Positions 26,358 to 36,050 of a DNA stretch of 47,446 nucleotides are shown piece after piece. Numbering within the stretch: the stretch's first letter is position 1; each line of letters opens with the position of its first letter. The stretch lies in assembly GCF_003258835.1 (NCBI RefSeq), contig NZ_NPEV01000044.1:1-47446 (forward strand). The letters run 5' to 3'. The notes beneath the pieces were generated by a model. It was given only the letters and a program-made list of their open reading frames with translations. It had not been told where the DNA came from and made no database searches. The position numbers and the translations under genes are program-made. The stretch comes from Rhodobium orientis. GTDB lineage: Bacteria; Pseudomonadota; Alphaproteobacteria; Rhizobiales; Rhodobiaceae.

Positions 26358-27776
26358 TCAGATAATATCGAAGGTGCGCGGCTCAAGGCCCGGAAACAGG
26401 TACATGGAGCCAGAGGAAACGGCGTAGTCCGGGTCTTCCCAGGCGATCATCTTGCCGGGGTTGAGGAGTCCCTTGGGGTCGGTCTCGCGCTTGAAGGCGA
26501 CCTGGGCCTCGTCGGTCGCCTTCATGCCGCCTTCCTCGATGGTGTAGCGGTGCGGATTGAAGACGCGGCAGCCGAGCTCCTCATAGGCCAGATTGATTTC
26601 GTCGAGCCGGTCGTCCGTCGTGTAGCGCACCACCGGCATGGCGTAGCAGGTGACCTCGCCGCCGACGCGGATGAACTCCAGGTGGGTGGTGACCTCGTCG
26701 TTCATCTTGCCGAGAAGGTTCTCGATCACTTCCAGCACGTTCTCGGCCGGATAGAGGACCTGGAGATAGGTTACGGTCGGATCCATGCGGATGCCGCGCA
26801 GGGTGGTGTGGTTCCAGACCATCTCGTCGACGCTCGGCAGGCCGGAAAGGTCGGTACATTCCAACTCGTCGGTGCGGAAGATGATCTCGCCGTCATGGCG
26901 GGCGACCGCCTCCTCGAAGGCGGCGAAGGACGAGGCCGCGACCTTGACCAGACAGACATGCTGGCCGGTGCGGATGTATTTCTGGTGGTGGATGAAGCTG
27001 TCATAGGGGAACGGCGCGGCGATCACCGCCACCTCGTTGACGACGATCGCCTCGTCGTTGGCGATGTCGTAGCCGAAGCGGGAGGCGGCCATGAAGCGGT
27101 CGAAGCCGGCAAGCACGTCGACCCAGTCATGGGCCTCTGTCAGCCCCAGTTCCAGTTCGGTGTAGACGCCCGTGGTGCCGTAGGTGTGCATGGCCTTGAA
27201 GACGTCGGTGCCGGACAGCTCGATGATCCGGGGCTCTTCCTCCAGCGTGGCGATGCGCAGCTTCAGGACGTTGCCGGGATCGCTGAGGGTGCCATAGCGG
27301 ACCGAGCCGATGCCGCCGATGCCGCCGGCAACGAAGCCGCCCATGGTCGCGGTGCGGTGCGTGGTCGGGCGCACGCGCAACTCCTGGCCGCTCTGGTCGC
27401 GGGCGGCCTGGTCGACGGCGATCGGCTTGGCGCCCGGCTGTACGGCGATGGCGCCGGGGCGGATATCGATGATCGCGTCGAACGGCGACAGGTCGAGCAC
27501 GACGCCGCCCGACAACGGCACCGACTGGCCGAAATTGCCGGTGCCGGCGCCGCGTGCGGTGACCGGCACGTCGTGGCGGTATGCGGCGGCCAGCACCCGC
27601 AGAATGTCGGCCTCGTTCTGGGGAATGACGATGAGATCGGCGCACGCCTTGTCGAGCTGGCGGCGCAGGACCGGCGAATACCAGAAGAAATCGCGGCTCT
27701 TCTGCTGGACGATGGCCCCCTGGTCGCGGAAATCTATTCCGGCGATATCGGCCTTGAACGCGTCGATGTTCGTCAC
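26358..27776 (-). CDS. FAD-linked oxidase/dehydrogenase (PCMH-type)
   Basis: 472-residue flavoprotein of the GlcD-like superfamily. The FAD-binding PCMH domain occupies about 30-220: LIVIPQNEADILRVLAAAY, PVTARGAGTGNFGQSVPLSGG (pyrophosphate loop), RPTTHRTATMGGFVAGGIGG and TLSDPGNVLKLRI. The C-terminal part ends with the family's DPKGLLNPGKMI. It probably oxidises a 2-hydroxyacid or similar alcohol; the substrate cannot be assigned and no electron-acceptor subunit lies nearby. The GTG start follows GGAGG; the ATG overlapping that region is out of frame. The 239-bp spacer upstream contains the covarying hairpin. Confidence 0.83.
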   Translation of the reverse strand: MTNIDAFKADIAGIDFRDQGAIVQQKSRDFFWYSPVLRRQLDKACADLIVIPQNEADILRVLAAAYRHDVPVTARGAGTGNFGQSVPLSGGVVLDLSPFDAIIDIRPGAIAVQPGAKPIAVDQAARDQSGQELRVRPTTHRTATMGGFVAGGIGGIGSVRYGTLSDPGNVLKLRIATLEEEPRIIELSGTDVFKAMHTYGTTGVYTELELGLTEAHDWVDVLAGFDRFMAASRFGYDIANDEAIVVNEVAVIAAPFPYDSFIHHQKYIRTGQHVCLVKVAASSFAAFEEAVARHDGEIIFRTDELECTDLSGLPSVDEMVWNHTTLRGIRMDPTVTYLQVLYPAENVLEVIENLLGKMNDEVTTHLEFIRVGGEVTCYAMPVVRYTTDDRLDEINLAYEELGCRVFNPHRYTIEEGGMKATDEAQVAFKRETDPKGLLNPGKMIAWEDPDYAVSSGSMYLFPGLEPRTFDII

Positions 27777-27940
27777 TTCATGCCTCCAGATGTCGCCGGT
27801 CGCGGCGCGATGGCTGCTGCGTTTCCCGCCCGCGCGGACATGCCATTCGGCAGTCCCACCCGGATCCGGCCCCGCATCTCTTCTTCAACGCGTGTTCAAT
27901 AAGAGACGATGAAACGAACGCCTCCGATATGCAAGGTAGA

Positions 27941-27958
27941 ACCGCCAAAAGCGGTCCG
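27941..27958. other. Hairpin matching the one at 8628-8648
   Basis: ACCGC-CAAAA-GCGGT-CCG is a 5-bp stem with the same loop and flank as the hairpin before the PAS-Fis gene. The single stem difference is compensated (C:G here, T:A there). It sits between the ABC ATPase and FAD oxidase genes. Confidence 0.45.
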
Positions 27959-28015
27959 GGATTTCCGCCGGAAAGGGGGTCCGGAGACCTCAACCCCTGT
28001 TGGATATGAGGTATT

Positions 28016-28858
28016 TCAGCCGCCTCCTGCGGTTGCGGCCCTGAGCAGCCGCGACGCCGTGGCGCATGCCGCCAGATAGTCCCCGGAAACCCTGAAATCG
28101 CCGTTGCGGGGTCTTTTGCCGGCTACGGTCATTTCTTCGCGGATCTGGCCGGGTCCATTGCCCATGACGGCGATGCGATCCGACAGGTAGACCGACTCAT
28201 ACACCGAGTGCGTGACAAACAGAATGGTGCAGCCGAGATCCGACCACAGCGACAAGAGGTCGTCGTTGAGGCGGAACCTTGTGATCTCGTCGAGTGCGGC
28301 GAAGGGCTCGTCCATCAGCAGCAGCGGCGGTGCGGTGACGAGGGCGCGGGCGATCGACACGCGCATCTTCATGCCGCCCGACAGTTCGCCGGGAAAGGCG
28401 CCGGCGGCGTCAGTAAGGCCGACGCGCTCCAGCATCGCCTCGATCTCCGGCCGGGCGGCCGCCTTGGACAGGCCGCGCAGGCGCAGCGGCAGCCAGACAT
28501 TGGAAAAGACGTCGGCCCAGGGCATCAGCGTCGGTTCCTGGAAGACGAAGCCGATATTGCCGCTGCCGGCGCCCGGGCCCTGGGGCAGGTCGAGAAAGAC
28601 GCCGCCGGCGGTCGGGCGCACGAGCCCCGCGATGATCCTCAGGATCGTCGTCTTGCCGCAGCCGGATGGGCCGATGATGCTGACGAACTCGCCGGGTGCG
28701 ACGGTCAGCGAGACGTCGCGCAGCGCCTGCTGGCCGCTCGGATAGGTCATCGAGACGTTTTGCAGGCAAACGGCGGGTGCGGGCATTTCCTCGCGGATCG
28801 GGCCGGCGGTGGCGGACATCTGCGGTCGCTTTCTTTTTGCGGAATCGCTGGCCATCAT
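28016..28858 (-). CDS. NitT/TauT-type ABC transporter ATP-binding protein (orphan)
   Basis: ATPase of the nitrate/sulfonate/bicarbonate importer class, about 280 residues. Walker A GPSGCGKTT, Q-loop FVFQEPTLMPWADVFSNVWLP, signature GELSGGMKMRVSIARAL, Walker B LLLMDEPFAALDE and switch His in ILFVTHSVYESVYLSDR. The TLMPW and FAALDE forms are typical of SsuB/TauB relatives. No permease or binding protein is present in the window, so it must pair with a distant system. Start uncertain: ATG at 28858 is used; ATG at 28819 (MSATAG) is equally plausible. Confidence 0.85.
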   Translation of the reverse strand: MMASDSAKRKRPQMSATAGPIREEMPAPAVCLQNVSMTYPSGQQALRDVSLTVAPGEFVSIIGPSGCGKTTILRIIAGLVRPTAGGVFLDLPQGPGAGSGNIGFVFQEPTLMPWADVFSNVWLPLRLRGLSKAAARPEIEAMLERVGLTDAAGAFPGELSGGMKMRVSIARALVTAPPLLLMDEPFAALDEITRFRLNDDLLSLWSDLGCTILFVTHSVYESVYLSDRIAVMGNGPGQIREEMTVAGKRPRNGDFRVSGDYLAACATASRLLRAATAGGG

Positions 28859-28965
28859 TGTCGGGTTTGAGACACCGTGCAAGCCATCCGGTTTCCATCA
28901 GCGGCCTTTACGGGCGTTCCGCCAACGCCTAATCATTTCTCCGCACGCAACAAAAGGGAAAAACG

Positions 28966-29757
28966 ATGCTGCCGCGCCGCACATGGCAGGAGATGACGGC
29001 AAACGACATCGCGGCGGCCGACACCGGCCGCTGGATCGCCGTGCTGCCGATCGCGGCCGTGGAGCCCCATGGCGGCCACCTGCCGCTTGCCACCGATGCG
29101 GAGATCGCCCGCGGCCATGTGGAGCGCGTCGCCGAGCTGATGCCGGACGACCTGCCGGCCACCTTCCTGCCGCTCCTGTCCGTCGGCTGGTCCGAGGAGC
29201 ACCGGGCCTTTGCCGGCATGCTGACGCTGTCGCCCGAGACCCTTATCCGGGTGCTGACGGAAATCGGCGAGAGCCTTTGCCATTCCGGGCTCAAGAAACT
29301 CGTCATCGTCAATTCCCATGGCGGCAACTCGCCCGTTGTCGACATCGTCATCCAGAAGCTGCGGACGGACTTCAAGATGCTGGCGGTCGCCGCATCGTGG
29401 AGCCGCTTCGGCCTGCCGGAGGGGCTGTTTCCGGCCGCGGAAAAGGCCTTTGGCATCCATGGTGGGGCCATCGAGACGTCGCTGATGCTGCATCTGCGCC
29501 CGGACCTGGTGGCGATGGAAAAGGCCGACCGCTTCCCGTCGGCGCAGGAGACCTTCGCGGAGGATTTCAGGCATCTGCGCGCTTACGGGCCGGCGCGGTT
29601 CGGCTGGCGCTCGGACGATCTCAATCCGGCCGGCGTCGTCGGCGATGCGCGCCTTGCGAGTGCCGAAGCGGGGCGGGCGATCCTCGACCATGCCGCCGGG
29701 GGCTTTCTGGAGCTTCTCGCCGATGTCGACCGGTTCGATGCGGACCGGTTCGCCTGA
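28966..29757 (+). CDS. Creatininase-family amidohydrolase
   Basis: 263-residue metal-dependent hydrolase. Metal and active-site motifs of the family are seen: LPIAAVEPHGGHLPLATD (Glu, His, Asp ligands), NSHGGN, and HGGAIETSLML, the family's HAGxxETS with Gly for Ala. Members hydrolyse creatinine or related cyclic amides, and others act in riboflavin/F420 or mycofactocin pathways. No neighbouring gene specifies which. It is transcribed away from the ABC ATPase gene with a 107-bp spacer and is followed 65 bp later by the cyclase gene. Confidence 0.85.
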   Translation: MLPRRTWQEMTANDIAAADTGRWIAVLPIAAVEPHGGHLPLATDAEIARGHVERVAELMPDDLPATFLPLLSVGWSEEHRAFAGMLTLSPETLIRVLTEIGESLCHSGLKKLVIVNSHGGNSPVVDIVIQKLRTDFKMLAVAASWSRFGLPEGLFPAAEKAFGIHGGAIETSLMLHLRPDLVAMEKADRFPSAQETFAEDFRHLRAYGPARFGWRSDDLNPAGVVGDARLASAEAGRAILDHAAGGFLELLADVDRFDADRFA

Positions 29758-29822
29758 CATGGCGGGGGCGACCGGCGACACTTTCCCGGCCGGCCATTGC
29801 CGCGCGTCCTGGAGCGGCGGCC

Positions 29823-31538
29823 ATGGCTGAACGCGACCAGAAGTTCCGCTGGGCGCCGGGGCAGGGCGACCTGCTGCAGCGCCTGAGGCTTTATTCCGGC
29901 CTCGTCCTCTTCACCTTCGCGCTGACGCACTTCCTCAACCACATCCTCGGCGTCTATTCCGTCGGGCTGATGGAGGAGGTGCAGGACTGGCGCGAGGCGG
30001 TCTGGCATTCCCTGCCCGGCACGGTGCTGCTTGCCGGTGCCGCACTCACCCATGCGACCCTTGCGGTGATGAAGACGGCGCGCCGGCGCACCCTGAGGCT
30101 GCCGCCCTGGGAGGCGATCCAGCTCCTCCTCGGCCTGTCGATCCCCTACTATCTCGTCAAGCATGTGGCGGCGACGCGGGGCATCTACGAGGTCTTCGGC
30201 GTCGACGTCACCTATACCCAGGAACTGTCCATCCTGTGGCCGGGCAGCGTTGCCGCACAGTCGGTCCTGTTGCTCATCGTCTGGACCCACGGCTGCATCG
30301 GTATCCATTTCTGGCTGCGCATCCGGCCCTGGTACTCCCGCGCCTTTCCCTATCTCCTGTCCCTTGCCGTCGCCATTCCGGCGCTGGCCATGTGGGGCTG
30401 GATCGATGCCGCGCGGCGCCTCTGGCTGCTCGGCCAAAACACCGGATATCTGACGCAGGAACAGTTCGACTGGGTCAACCGGACGACGGATATCGGCCAT
30501 GCCATCCTCATCGTCGTCGTCGCCACCATCGCCGGTGCGCTGATCGCCTACCGGCTGCAGCGCAGCATGGTCAAGGGCATCCAGATCACCTATCCCGGCG
30601 ACCTCGTCATCCGCACGCCGCCCGGCCCGACGCTCTTGGAAATCAGCCGCATGAGCGGCATCCCCCATGCCTCGGTCTGCGGCGGGCGCGCCCGCTGCTC
30701 CACCTGCCGCACCAAGATCCTCAAAGGGCTCGACCACCTGGAACCTCCCGACGCCAACGAGGTTGCCGTCCTTGAGCGGATCGGGGCGGAAAGCGACGTG
30801 CGGCTTGCGTGCCAGATCCGGCCGAGCGAGGACATGACGGTGCGCCCACTGTTGCCGGCGCGAAGTTCCGGGCGTGCCGCGGCGCGCGCGGCCGATGCCT
30901 ATTACTGGGGCGTGGAGCAGACGGTGGCGGTGATGTTCATCGACATCCGCGGCTTCACCACCCTGTCCGAACAGCGGCTCTCCTACGACATCGTCTATGT
31001 GCTCAACCGCTATTTCGATGTCATGACCCGGGCCATCGACGGCGCCGGGGGCTATGTCGACAAGTTCATCGGCGACGGCATCATGGCGATCTTCGGCATG
31101 TCGAGCGGCGCCAAGACCGGCGCGCGCCAGGCGCTGGAGGCCGCCGTGCGCATCGATGCCGCGCTCGCCGCGCTCAACGAGGAACTGGCTGCCAGCCTCG
31201 ATGCGCCGCTCGCCATCGGCATCGGCATCCATGCCGGGCCGGCGATCCTCGGGCGCATCGGTGCGGTGGGGGCGGAACACATCTCCGCCCACATCACCGC
31301 GCTCGGCGATACCGTCAATACGGCAAGCCGCCTGGAGAGCATGTCGAAGGACTATGGAGCGCGTCTCGTTGTCTCAGAAGCGGTGCTCATCCATGCCGGT
31401 TTCGACAGCGCGGATATTGATCACACAGACATTTCCGTGCGCGGACGGCGCAAATCCCTGAAGGCCAGCGTCTTCGTGGACTTGTCTGCTCTTGCGCATC
31501 ATTTGCAGGAAAAAGGAAACCTTTCCGAAAGGAATTAA
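29823..31538 (+). CDS. cyaC: CyaC-like adenylate cyclase: heme-b-type anchor, [2Fe-2S] domain, class III cyclase
   Basis: 571 residues. About six TM helices (25-245) carry His residues typical of diheme-b anchors (H36, H40, H77, H114, H156, H162, H226). A ferredoxin-type domain (about 252-345) has C286-x5-C292-x2-C295 and C330, the plant/vertebrate [2Fe-2S] spacing. The catalytic domain has metal Asp D374 (FIDIRGFTT) and D418, adenine-specifying K414 (DKFIGDG) and D496, and N499/R503 in DTVNTASRLE. All active residues are intact, so it should make cAMP. The Sinorhizobium meliloti protein CyaC has a quinone-responsive diheme-b anchor, and this protein looks like its counterpart. Confidence 0.9.
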   Translation: MAERDQKFRWAPGQGDLLQRLRLYSGLVLFTFALTHFLNHILGVYSVGLMEEVQDWREAVWHSLPGTVLLAGAALTHATLAVMKTARRRTLRLPPWEAIQLLLGLSIPYYLVKHVAATRGIYEVFGVDVTYTQELSILWPGSVAAQSVLLLIVWTHGCIGIHFWLRIRPWYSRAFPYLLSLAVAIPALAMWGWIDAARRLWLLGQNTGYLTQEQFDWVNRTTDIGHAILIVVVATIAGALIAYRLQRSMVKGIQITYPGDLVIRTPPGPTLLEISRMSGIPHASVCGGRARCSTCRTKILKGLDHLEPPDANEVAVLERIGAESDVRLACQIRPSEDMTVRPLLPARSSGRAAARAADAYYWGVEQTVAVMFIDIRGFTTLSEQRLSYDIVYVLNRYFDVMTRAIDGAGGYVDKFIGDGIMAIFGMSSGAKTGARQALEAAVRIDAALAALNEELAASLDAPLAIGIGIHAGPAILGRIGAVGAEHISAHITALGDTVNTASRLESMSKDYGARLVVSEAVLIHAGFDSADIDHTDISVRGRRKSLKASVFVDLSALAHHLQEKGNLSERN

Positions 31539-31689
31539 AACAGGATTGTTATCTATTCGCTCTTGCCCTACGGCACTCCGGCGAGTCTAAATTGCCGGCA
31601 CGTCGGACGGCGGTAGCTCCATGCCACCCGGTGTCGGGCCTTCTTTCAAAAGCACACGCAGAATGCCGTCCGAAACAAGGAGGACAAGA

Positions 31690-33285
31690 ATGTCAAAAAC
31701 CCTGGTACGACTGGCTGCGGGATTGTTTGCCGCGACCATGATTGCCGGCGCCGCGCACGCAAAGACCCTCGTCTATTGCTCCGAAGGGTCCCCGGAAGGG
31801 TTCGACCCGGCGCTCTACACCGCCGGCACGACCTTCGACGCGACGTCGAAAAATGTTTTCAACAAGCTTGCCGAGTTCGATCGCGGCACCACCAAGATCA
31901 TTCCCGGCCTTGCCGAGTCCTGGGACATTTCCGAGGACGGCACGGAATACACCTTCCATCTGCGCAAGGGCGTGACGTTCCACACCACGGACTTCTTCAC
32001 CCCGACCCGCGACTTCAACGCCGATGACGTCCTGTTCAGCTTCAACCGGCAGCTCAAGGCCGACCATCCGATGCACGAATATGTCGGCGGTGCGTCCTGG
32101 GAGTACTTCAACGGCATGTCGATGCCCGATCTCATCAAGGAGATCGTCAAGGTCGACGACTATACCGTCAAGTTCGTGCTGAACCGGCCGGAAGCGCCGA
32201 TGATCGCGAACCTGGCCATGGATTTCGCCTCGATCCTGTCGAAGGAATTCGCCGATCAGCTCCAGGCTGAGGGCAAGGCGGAGATGCTGAACCAGCAGCC
32301 CGTCGGTACCGGCCCGTTCAAGTTCGTGGCCTACCAGAAGGACGCCGTCATCCGCTACAAGGCGCATGAGGACTACTGGGGCGGCAAGGCGGCGATCGAC
32401 GATCTGGTCTTCGCCATCACCCCGGACGCTTCGGTGCGCTATCAGAAGCTGAAGGCCGGCGAGTGCCACATCATGCCGTATCCGAATCCGGCCGACATCG
32501 CCGCGATGAAGACGGACGCCGCCATCAACCTGATGGAACAGGAAGGCCTCAACGTCGGCTATCTCGCCTACAACACCAAGGTGGCGCCGTTCGACAAGGT
32601 CGAGGTGCGCAAGGCGCTGAACAAGGCGATCAACAAGCAGGCGATCCTCGACGCCGTGTTCCAGGGCGCCGGCAAGGTCGCGGTAGCGCCGATCCCGCCG
32701 ACCATCTGGTCCTACAATGCGGACCTGAAGGACGACACCTACGAGCCGGACGTCGCCAAGAAGATGCTGGAGGACGCCGGCGTCACGGACCTGTCCATGA
32801 AGCTCTGGGCAATGCCCGTGCAGCGTCCGTACAACCCGAACGCACGGCGCATGGCCGAGCTGATCCAGGCCGACTGGGCCGCGGTCGGCGTCAAGGCCGA
32901 GATCGTCTCCTATGAATGGGGCGAGTACCTGAAGCGCTCCAAGGACGAGGACCGCGACGGTGCCGTGCTGCTCGGCTGGACCGGCGACAATGGCGACCCG
33001 GACAACTTCCTGGCCGTGCTGCTCGGCTGTGATGCCGTCGGCGGCTCGAACCGCTCCCAGTGGTGCTACAAGCCGTTCGAGGACCTGATCCAGAAGGCCA
33101 AGGTCGTCTCCGATACGGCCGAGCGCACCAAGCTCTACGAAGACGCCCAGGTGGTCTTCAAGGAGCAGGCGCCGTGGGCGACGATCGCGCATTCGGTGGT
33201 CTTCGAGCCGGTCCGCAAGGAAGTCTCGGACTACAAGATCGATCCGTTCGGCGGTCACATCTTCTACGGTGTCGACCTGAAGTAG
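31690..33285 (+). CDS. dppA: Dipeptide-binding protein DppA
   Basis: Periplasmic solute-binding protein, 531 residues. Signal peptide [20 protein letters not shown] cut near AHA-KTL. The mature protein follows E. coli DppA closely from memory: [93 protein letters not shown] and [13 protein letters not shown]. The ATG has an AGGAGG site and matches the signal peptide. First gene of the operon; a strong terminator-like hairpin separates it from dppB. Dipeptides are the likely ligand, with heme or amino-levulinate possible by analogy with E. coli. Confidence 0.95.
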   Translation: MSKTLVRLAAGLFAATMIAGAAHAKTLVYCSEGSPEGFDPALYTAGTTFDATSKNVFNKLAEFDRGTTKIIPGLAESWDISEDGTEYTFHLRKGVTFHTTDFFTPTRDFNADDVLFSFNRQLKADHPMHEYVGGASWEYFNGMSMPDLIKEIVKVDDYTVKFVLNRPEAPMIANLAMDFASILSKEFADQLQAEGKAEMLNQQPVGTGPFKFVAYQKDAVIRYKAHEDYWGGKAAIDDLVFAITPDASVRYQKLKAGECHIMPYPNPADIAAMKTDAAINLMEQEGLNVGYLAYNTKVAPFDKVEVRKALNKAINKQAILDAVFQGAGKVAVAPIPPTIWSYNADLKDDTYEPDVAKKMLEDAGVTDLSMKLWAMPVQRPYNPNARRMAELIQADWAAVGVKAEIVSYEWGEYLKRSKDEDRDGAVLLGWTGDNGDPDNFLAVLLGCDAVGGSNRSQWCYKPFEDLIQKAKVVSDTAERTKLYEDAQVVFKEQAPWATIAHSVVFEPVRKEVSDYKIDPFGGHIFYGVDLK

Positions 33286-33298
33286 AACGGTCCTTTTT

Positions 33299-33330
33299 CG
33301 GGCGCCGGCCTGCCGGCGCCCGATTTTTCT
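33299..33330 (+). terminator. Rho-independent terminator/attenuator after dppA
   Basis: CGGGCGCCGGC pairs with GCCGGCGCCCG (33299-33322) and is followed by ATTTTTCTTC. Read-through is needed for dppBCDF unless another promoter exists in the 126 bp before dppB, so it probably sets a high DppA to permease ratio. Confidence 0.85.
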
Positions 33331-33455
33331 TCCCCTCGGCGGATGGGCCGGGCGGGACGATCCGCGAGCCGACGGCGGAACAATCCGCGCTATCAACCGT
33401 TGGCTGTAGCGGCGCTTTTTTCGCGGATCACTGACACGGATTTCCCGGCACCCAT

Positions 33456-34466
33456 ATGCTGCGCTTTCTTCTCAACCGCATCGCCGTGCTTCTGCCGACG
33501 TTCATCGGCGTTACCATCATCTCGTTCCTGTTCATCCGTTTGCTGCCCGGCGATCCGATCGAGCTGCTTGCCGGCGAGCGCGGCGTGACGCCCGAGCGGC
33601 ACGCCCAACTGATGCACATGATGGGTTTCGACAAGCCGATCTGGCAGCAATACCTGACCTTCGTCGGCGACGTCCTGCAGGGCGATCTCGGCCAGTCGAT
33701 CGTCACCAAACGGCCGGTGTTCGACGAGTTCTTCACGCTGTTTCCGGCGACGCTGGAGCTTTCCATCTGCGCCATCATCTTCGCCATCGCCATCGGTCTT
33801 CCCGCCGGCATCATCGCCGCGGTCCGGCGCGGCTCGGTGTTTGATCACACGGTGATGGCGACGGCGCTCACCGGCTATTCGATGCCGATCTTCTGGTGGG
33901 GGCTGCTGCTCATCATCGTCTTCTCCGGCACGCTCGGATGGACGCCGGTGTCGGGCCGAATATCGTTCATGTTCTTCTTCGATCAGGTCACCGGCTTCAT
34001 GCTGATCGACTCGCTGCTGTCCGGCCAGAAGGGCGCCTTTGCCAGTGCGGTCGAACATTTGATCCTGCCGACCATCGTGCTCGGCACGATTCCGCTCGCC
34101 GTGATCGCCCGCCAGACGCGCTCGGCCATGCTGGAAGTGCTCGGCGAGGACTATGTGAGGACGGCGCGGGCCAAGGGCCTGCCGCCGTCGCGGGTGATCG
34201 GGCTGCACGCCCTTCGCAATGCGATGATCCCGGTGATCACCACCATCGGCCTGCAGGTCGGGGTGCTTCTGGCCGGCGCCATCCTGACGGAGACGATCTT
34301 TTCCTGGCCAGGGGTCGGCAAGTGGATGATCGACTCGGTGTCCCGGCGCGACTATCCGGCCGTGCAGGGCGGTCTCCTGTTGATCGCCTCGCTGGTGATG
34401 CTGGTGAACCTCACCGTCGACATCCTCTACGGCCTCATCAACCCCAGAATCCGGCACAGGAGGTAG
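33456..34466 (+). CDS. dppB: Dipeptide ABC transporter permease DppB
   Basis: Inner-membrane permease, 336 residues, six TM helices. N-terminal MLRFLLNRIAVLLPTFIGVT and PGDPIELLAGERG are typical of DppB. The cytoplasmic EAA loop reads EDYVRTARAKGLPPSRVIGLHALRNAMIP in part, contacting the ATPase subunits. TETIFSWPGVGKWM and the C-terminal LINPRIRHR are also family features. It lies 4 bp before dppC and heterodimerises with it. Confidence 0.94.
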   Translation: MLRFLLNRIAVLLPTFIGVTIISFLFIRLLPGDPIELLAGERGVTPERHAQLMHMMGFDKPIWQQYLTFVGDVLQGDLGQSIVTKRPVFDEFFTLFPATLELSICAIIFAIAIGLPAGIIAAVRRGSVFDHTVMATALTGYSMPIFWWGLLLIIVFSGTLGWTPVSGRISFMFFFDQVTGFMLIDSLLSGQKGAFASAVEHLILPTIVLGTIPLAVIARQTRSAMLEVLGEDYVRTARAKGLPPSRVIGLHALRNAMIPVITTIGLQVGVLLAGAILTETIFSWPGVGKWMIDSVSRRDYPAVQGGLLLIASLVMLVNLTVDILYGLINPRIRHRR

Positions 34467-34470
34467 CGCC

Positions 34471-35382
34471 ATGAGCGATCGAACCGCCGACGCCACCCCG
34501 GCGCCCACGCAAAACGCCACCGTCGCCCTCCTCAAGGAGTTCTGGTTCTATTTCCGCGAGAACCGGGGCGCGGTCGTCGGCCTTTTCGTCTTTGCCGCCC
34601 TCGTCGTCGTCGCCCTTCTGGCGCCGCTGCTGGCGCCGCACGATCCGATCCACCAGTACCGCGATGCGCTGCTCCTGCCGCCGTTCTGGCAGGAGGGCGG
34701 GCGCATCGACTATGTGCTCGGCACCGACGCCGTCGGCCGAGACATGCTCTCGCGGCTGATCTACGGCACCCAGTTCTCGCTCTTCATCGGCTGCATGGTG
34801 GTCGCGATCGCCCTTGCCGGCGGCATCCTGCTGGGCCTCATCTCGGGCTATTTCGGCGGCTGGGTCGATGCCGTGATCATGCGCATCATGGACGTCATCC
34901 TGTCGTTCCCGAGCCTGTTGCTCGCCCTTGTTCTGGTCGCCATTCTCGGCCCCGGCCTGATGAACGCGATGATCGCCATCGGCATCATCCTGCAGCCGCA
35001 TTTCGTCCGCCTGACGCGGGCCTCGGTGATGTCGGAGCGCTCGCGCGATTATGTGGTGGCGGCGCGGGTCGCCGGGGCGGGACCGCTCAGGGTGATGATC
35101 CGCACCATCCTGCCGAACTGCCTGGCGCCGCTGATCGTGCAGGCGACACTGGCGTTCTCCTCCGCGATCCTCGATGCGGCCGCGCTCGGCTTTCTTGGCG
35201 TCGGCGCCCAGCCGCCGACCCCGGAATGGGGCACCATGCTGGCCGAGGCGCGCGAGTTCATCCTGCGCGCCTGGTGGGTGGTGACCTTCCCGGGCGTTGC
35301 CATCCTGACCACGGTGCTCGCCATCAATCTCATCGGCGACGGCCTGCGAGACGCCCTCGATCCGAAGCTGAAGAGGAGCTGA
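34471..35382 (+). CDS. dppC: Dipeptide ABC transporter permease DppC
   Basis: Second permease subunit, 303 residues. A hydrophilic N-terminus precedes TM1 (GLFVFAALVVVALLAPLLAP); LGTDAVGRDMLSRLIYG is the diagnostic DppC/OppC motif. The EAA loop is SRDYVVAARVAGAGPLRVM, and the end reads INLIGDGLRDALDPKL. The last base of its stop codon is the first base of the next gene (TGATG), coupling an unrelated membrane protein to the permease. Confidence 0.94.
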   Translation: MSDRTADATPAPTQNATVALLKEFWFYFRENRGAVVGLFVFAALVVVALLAPLLAPHDPIHQYRDALLLPPFWQEGGRIDYVLGTDAVGRDMLSRLIYGTQFSLFIGCMVVAIALAGGILLGLISGYFGGWVDAVIMRIMDVILSFPSLLLALVLVAILGPGLMNAMIAIGIILQPHFVRLTRASVMSERSRDYVVAARVAGAGPLRVMIRTILPNCLAPLIVQATLAFSSAILDAAALGFLGVGAQPPTPEWGTMLAEAREFILRAWWVVTFPGVAILTTVLAINLIGDGLRDALDPKLKRS

Positions 35383-36050
35383 TGGAGGCGTTCCTGAAAT
35401 GGCTGGGGATTTCCGATCCGGCCCTTCAGCGAACGGCGATTACGGCAATCCTCGCCGCTGCGATCGGCGTCATTTGCTGGATGGCGAACCGATGGTGGGA
35501 ACGGAGAAAGGAGCGTGCACGGCGCGACGCGGAAGATGCCCAGACCCGGCGTCTCAGACAACAGCGTCGCTACGACGTCGCCGTTGCGCTCAAGGCAGAA
35601 ATCGAAGCGAATATGGAAATGCAAAGCCCGTCGCTCGCCCCAGACCAGTTCCACGAGATCCGCCGGCATTTCGAACAGGACGGCGAGAAATTCGATCCGT
35701 TCGTGTTCCCGGGGCTGGAAAACTCGGTCTTTGAGGTTCTCAAGACCGATCTGCCGCTGTTGCGGGCCGATGTCATCGCTGCCGTTGTCCGGTTCTACCG
35801 TCTCGACAGCAGTTCGAACGCGGCTCTTTCCCAGATGAATACGCAGACCTTTCGCGATCTTGCGAACGAACGCCAGATCCGGGCCGTCGAAAGCTGGCAC
35901 CGGCTGGCGTCGATGGTCGACGGTGCCGGCAACCGGGCGCTTGCAACGCTCGACAACTATATCGTTGAACTGGAGGAGAGCGACGGCGTGGACACCGGCG
36001 GTCACCGCACAGGCGCCGCCGAGGCAATCTTCAAACCATCGGAAGAATAG
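35382..36050 (+). CDS. Unrecognised membrane-anchored protein inserted in the dpp operon
   Basis: 222-residue protein with no recognised domain. One TM helix (about 18-36, ITAILAAAIGVICWMANRWW) is followed by a very basic, charged helix (ERRKERARRDAEDAQTRRLRQQ) that should lie in the cytoplasm, and then a helical soluble domain (YDVAVALKAEIEANMEMQ ... LPLLRADVIAAVVRFYRL). Gly content is low. The start has AAGAGGAG and overlaps dppC's stop by 1 bp; base composition seems lower in GC than the flanking dpp genes. It could be an accessory subunit or an unrelated insertion carried by read-through. No function is proposed. Confidence 0.75.
   Translation: MEAFLKWLGISDPALQRTAITAILAAAIGVICWMANRWWERRKERARRDAEDAQTRRLRQQRRYDVAVALKAEIEANMEMQSPSLAPDQFHEIRRHFEQDGEKFDPFVFPGLENSVFEVLKTDLPLLRADVIAAVVRFYRLDSSSNAALSQMNTQTFRDLANERQIRAVESWHRLASMVDGAGNRALATLDNYIVELEESDGVDTGGHRTGAAEAIFKPSEE

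Noticed and set aside
28809-29822. Upstream extension of the cyclase frame through the creatininase gene
   Set aside because: It overlaps the whole creatininase gene in another frame and gives no domain; the ATG at 29823 directly precedes the expected membrane anchor.
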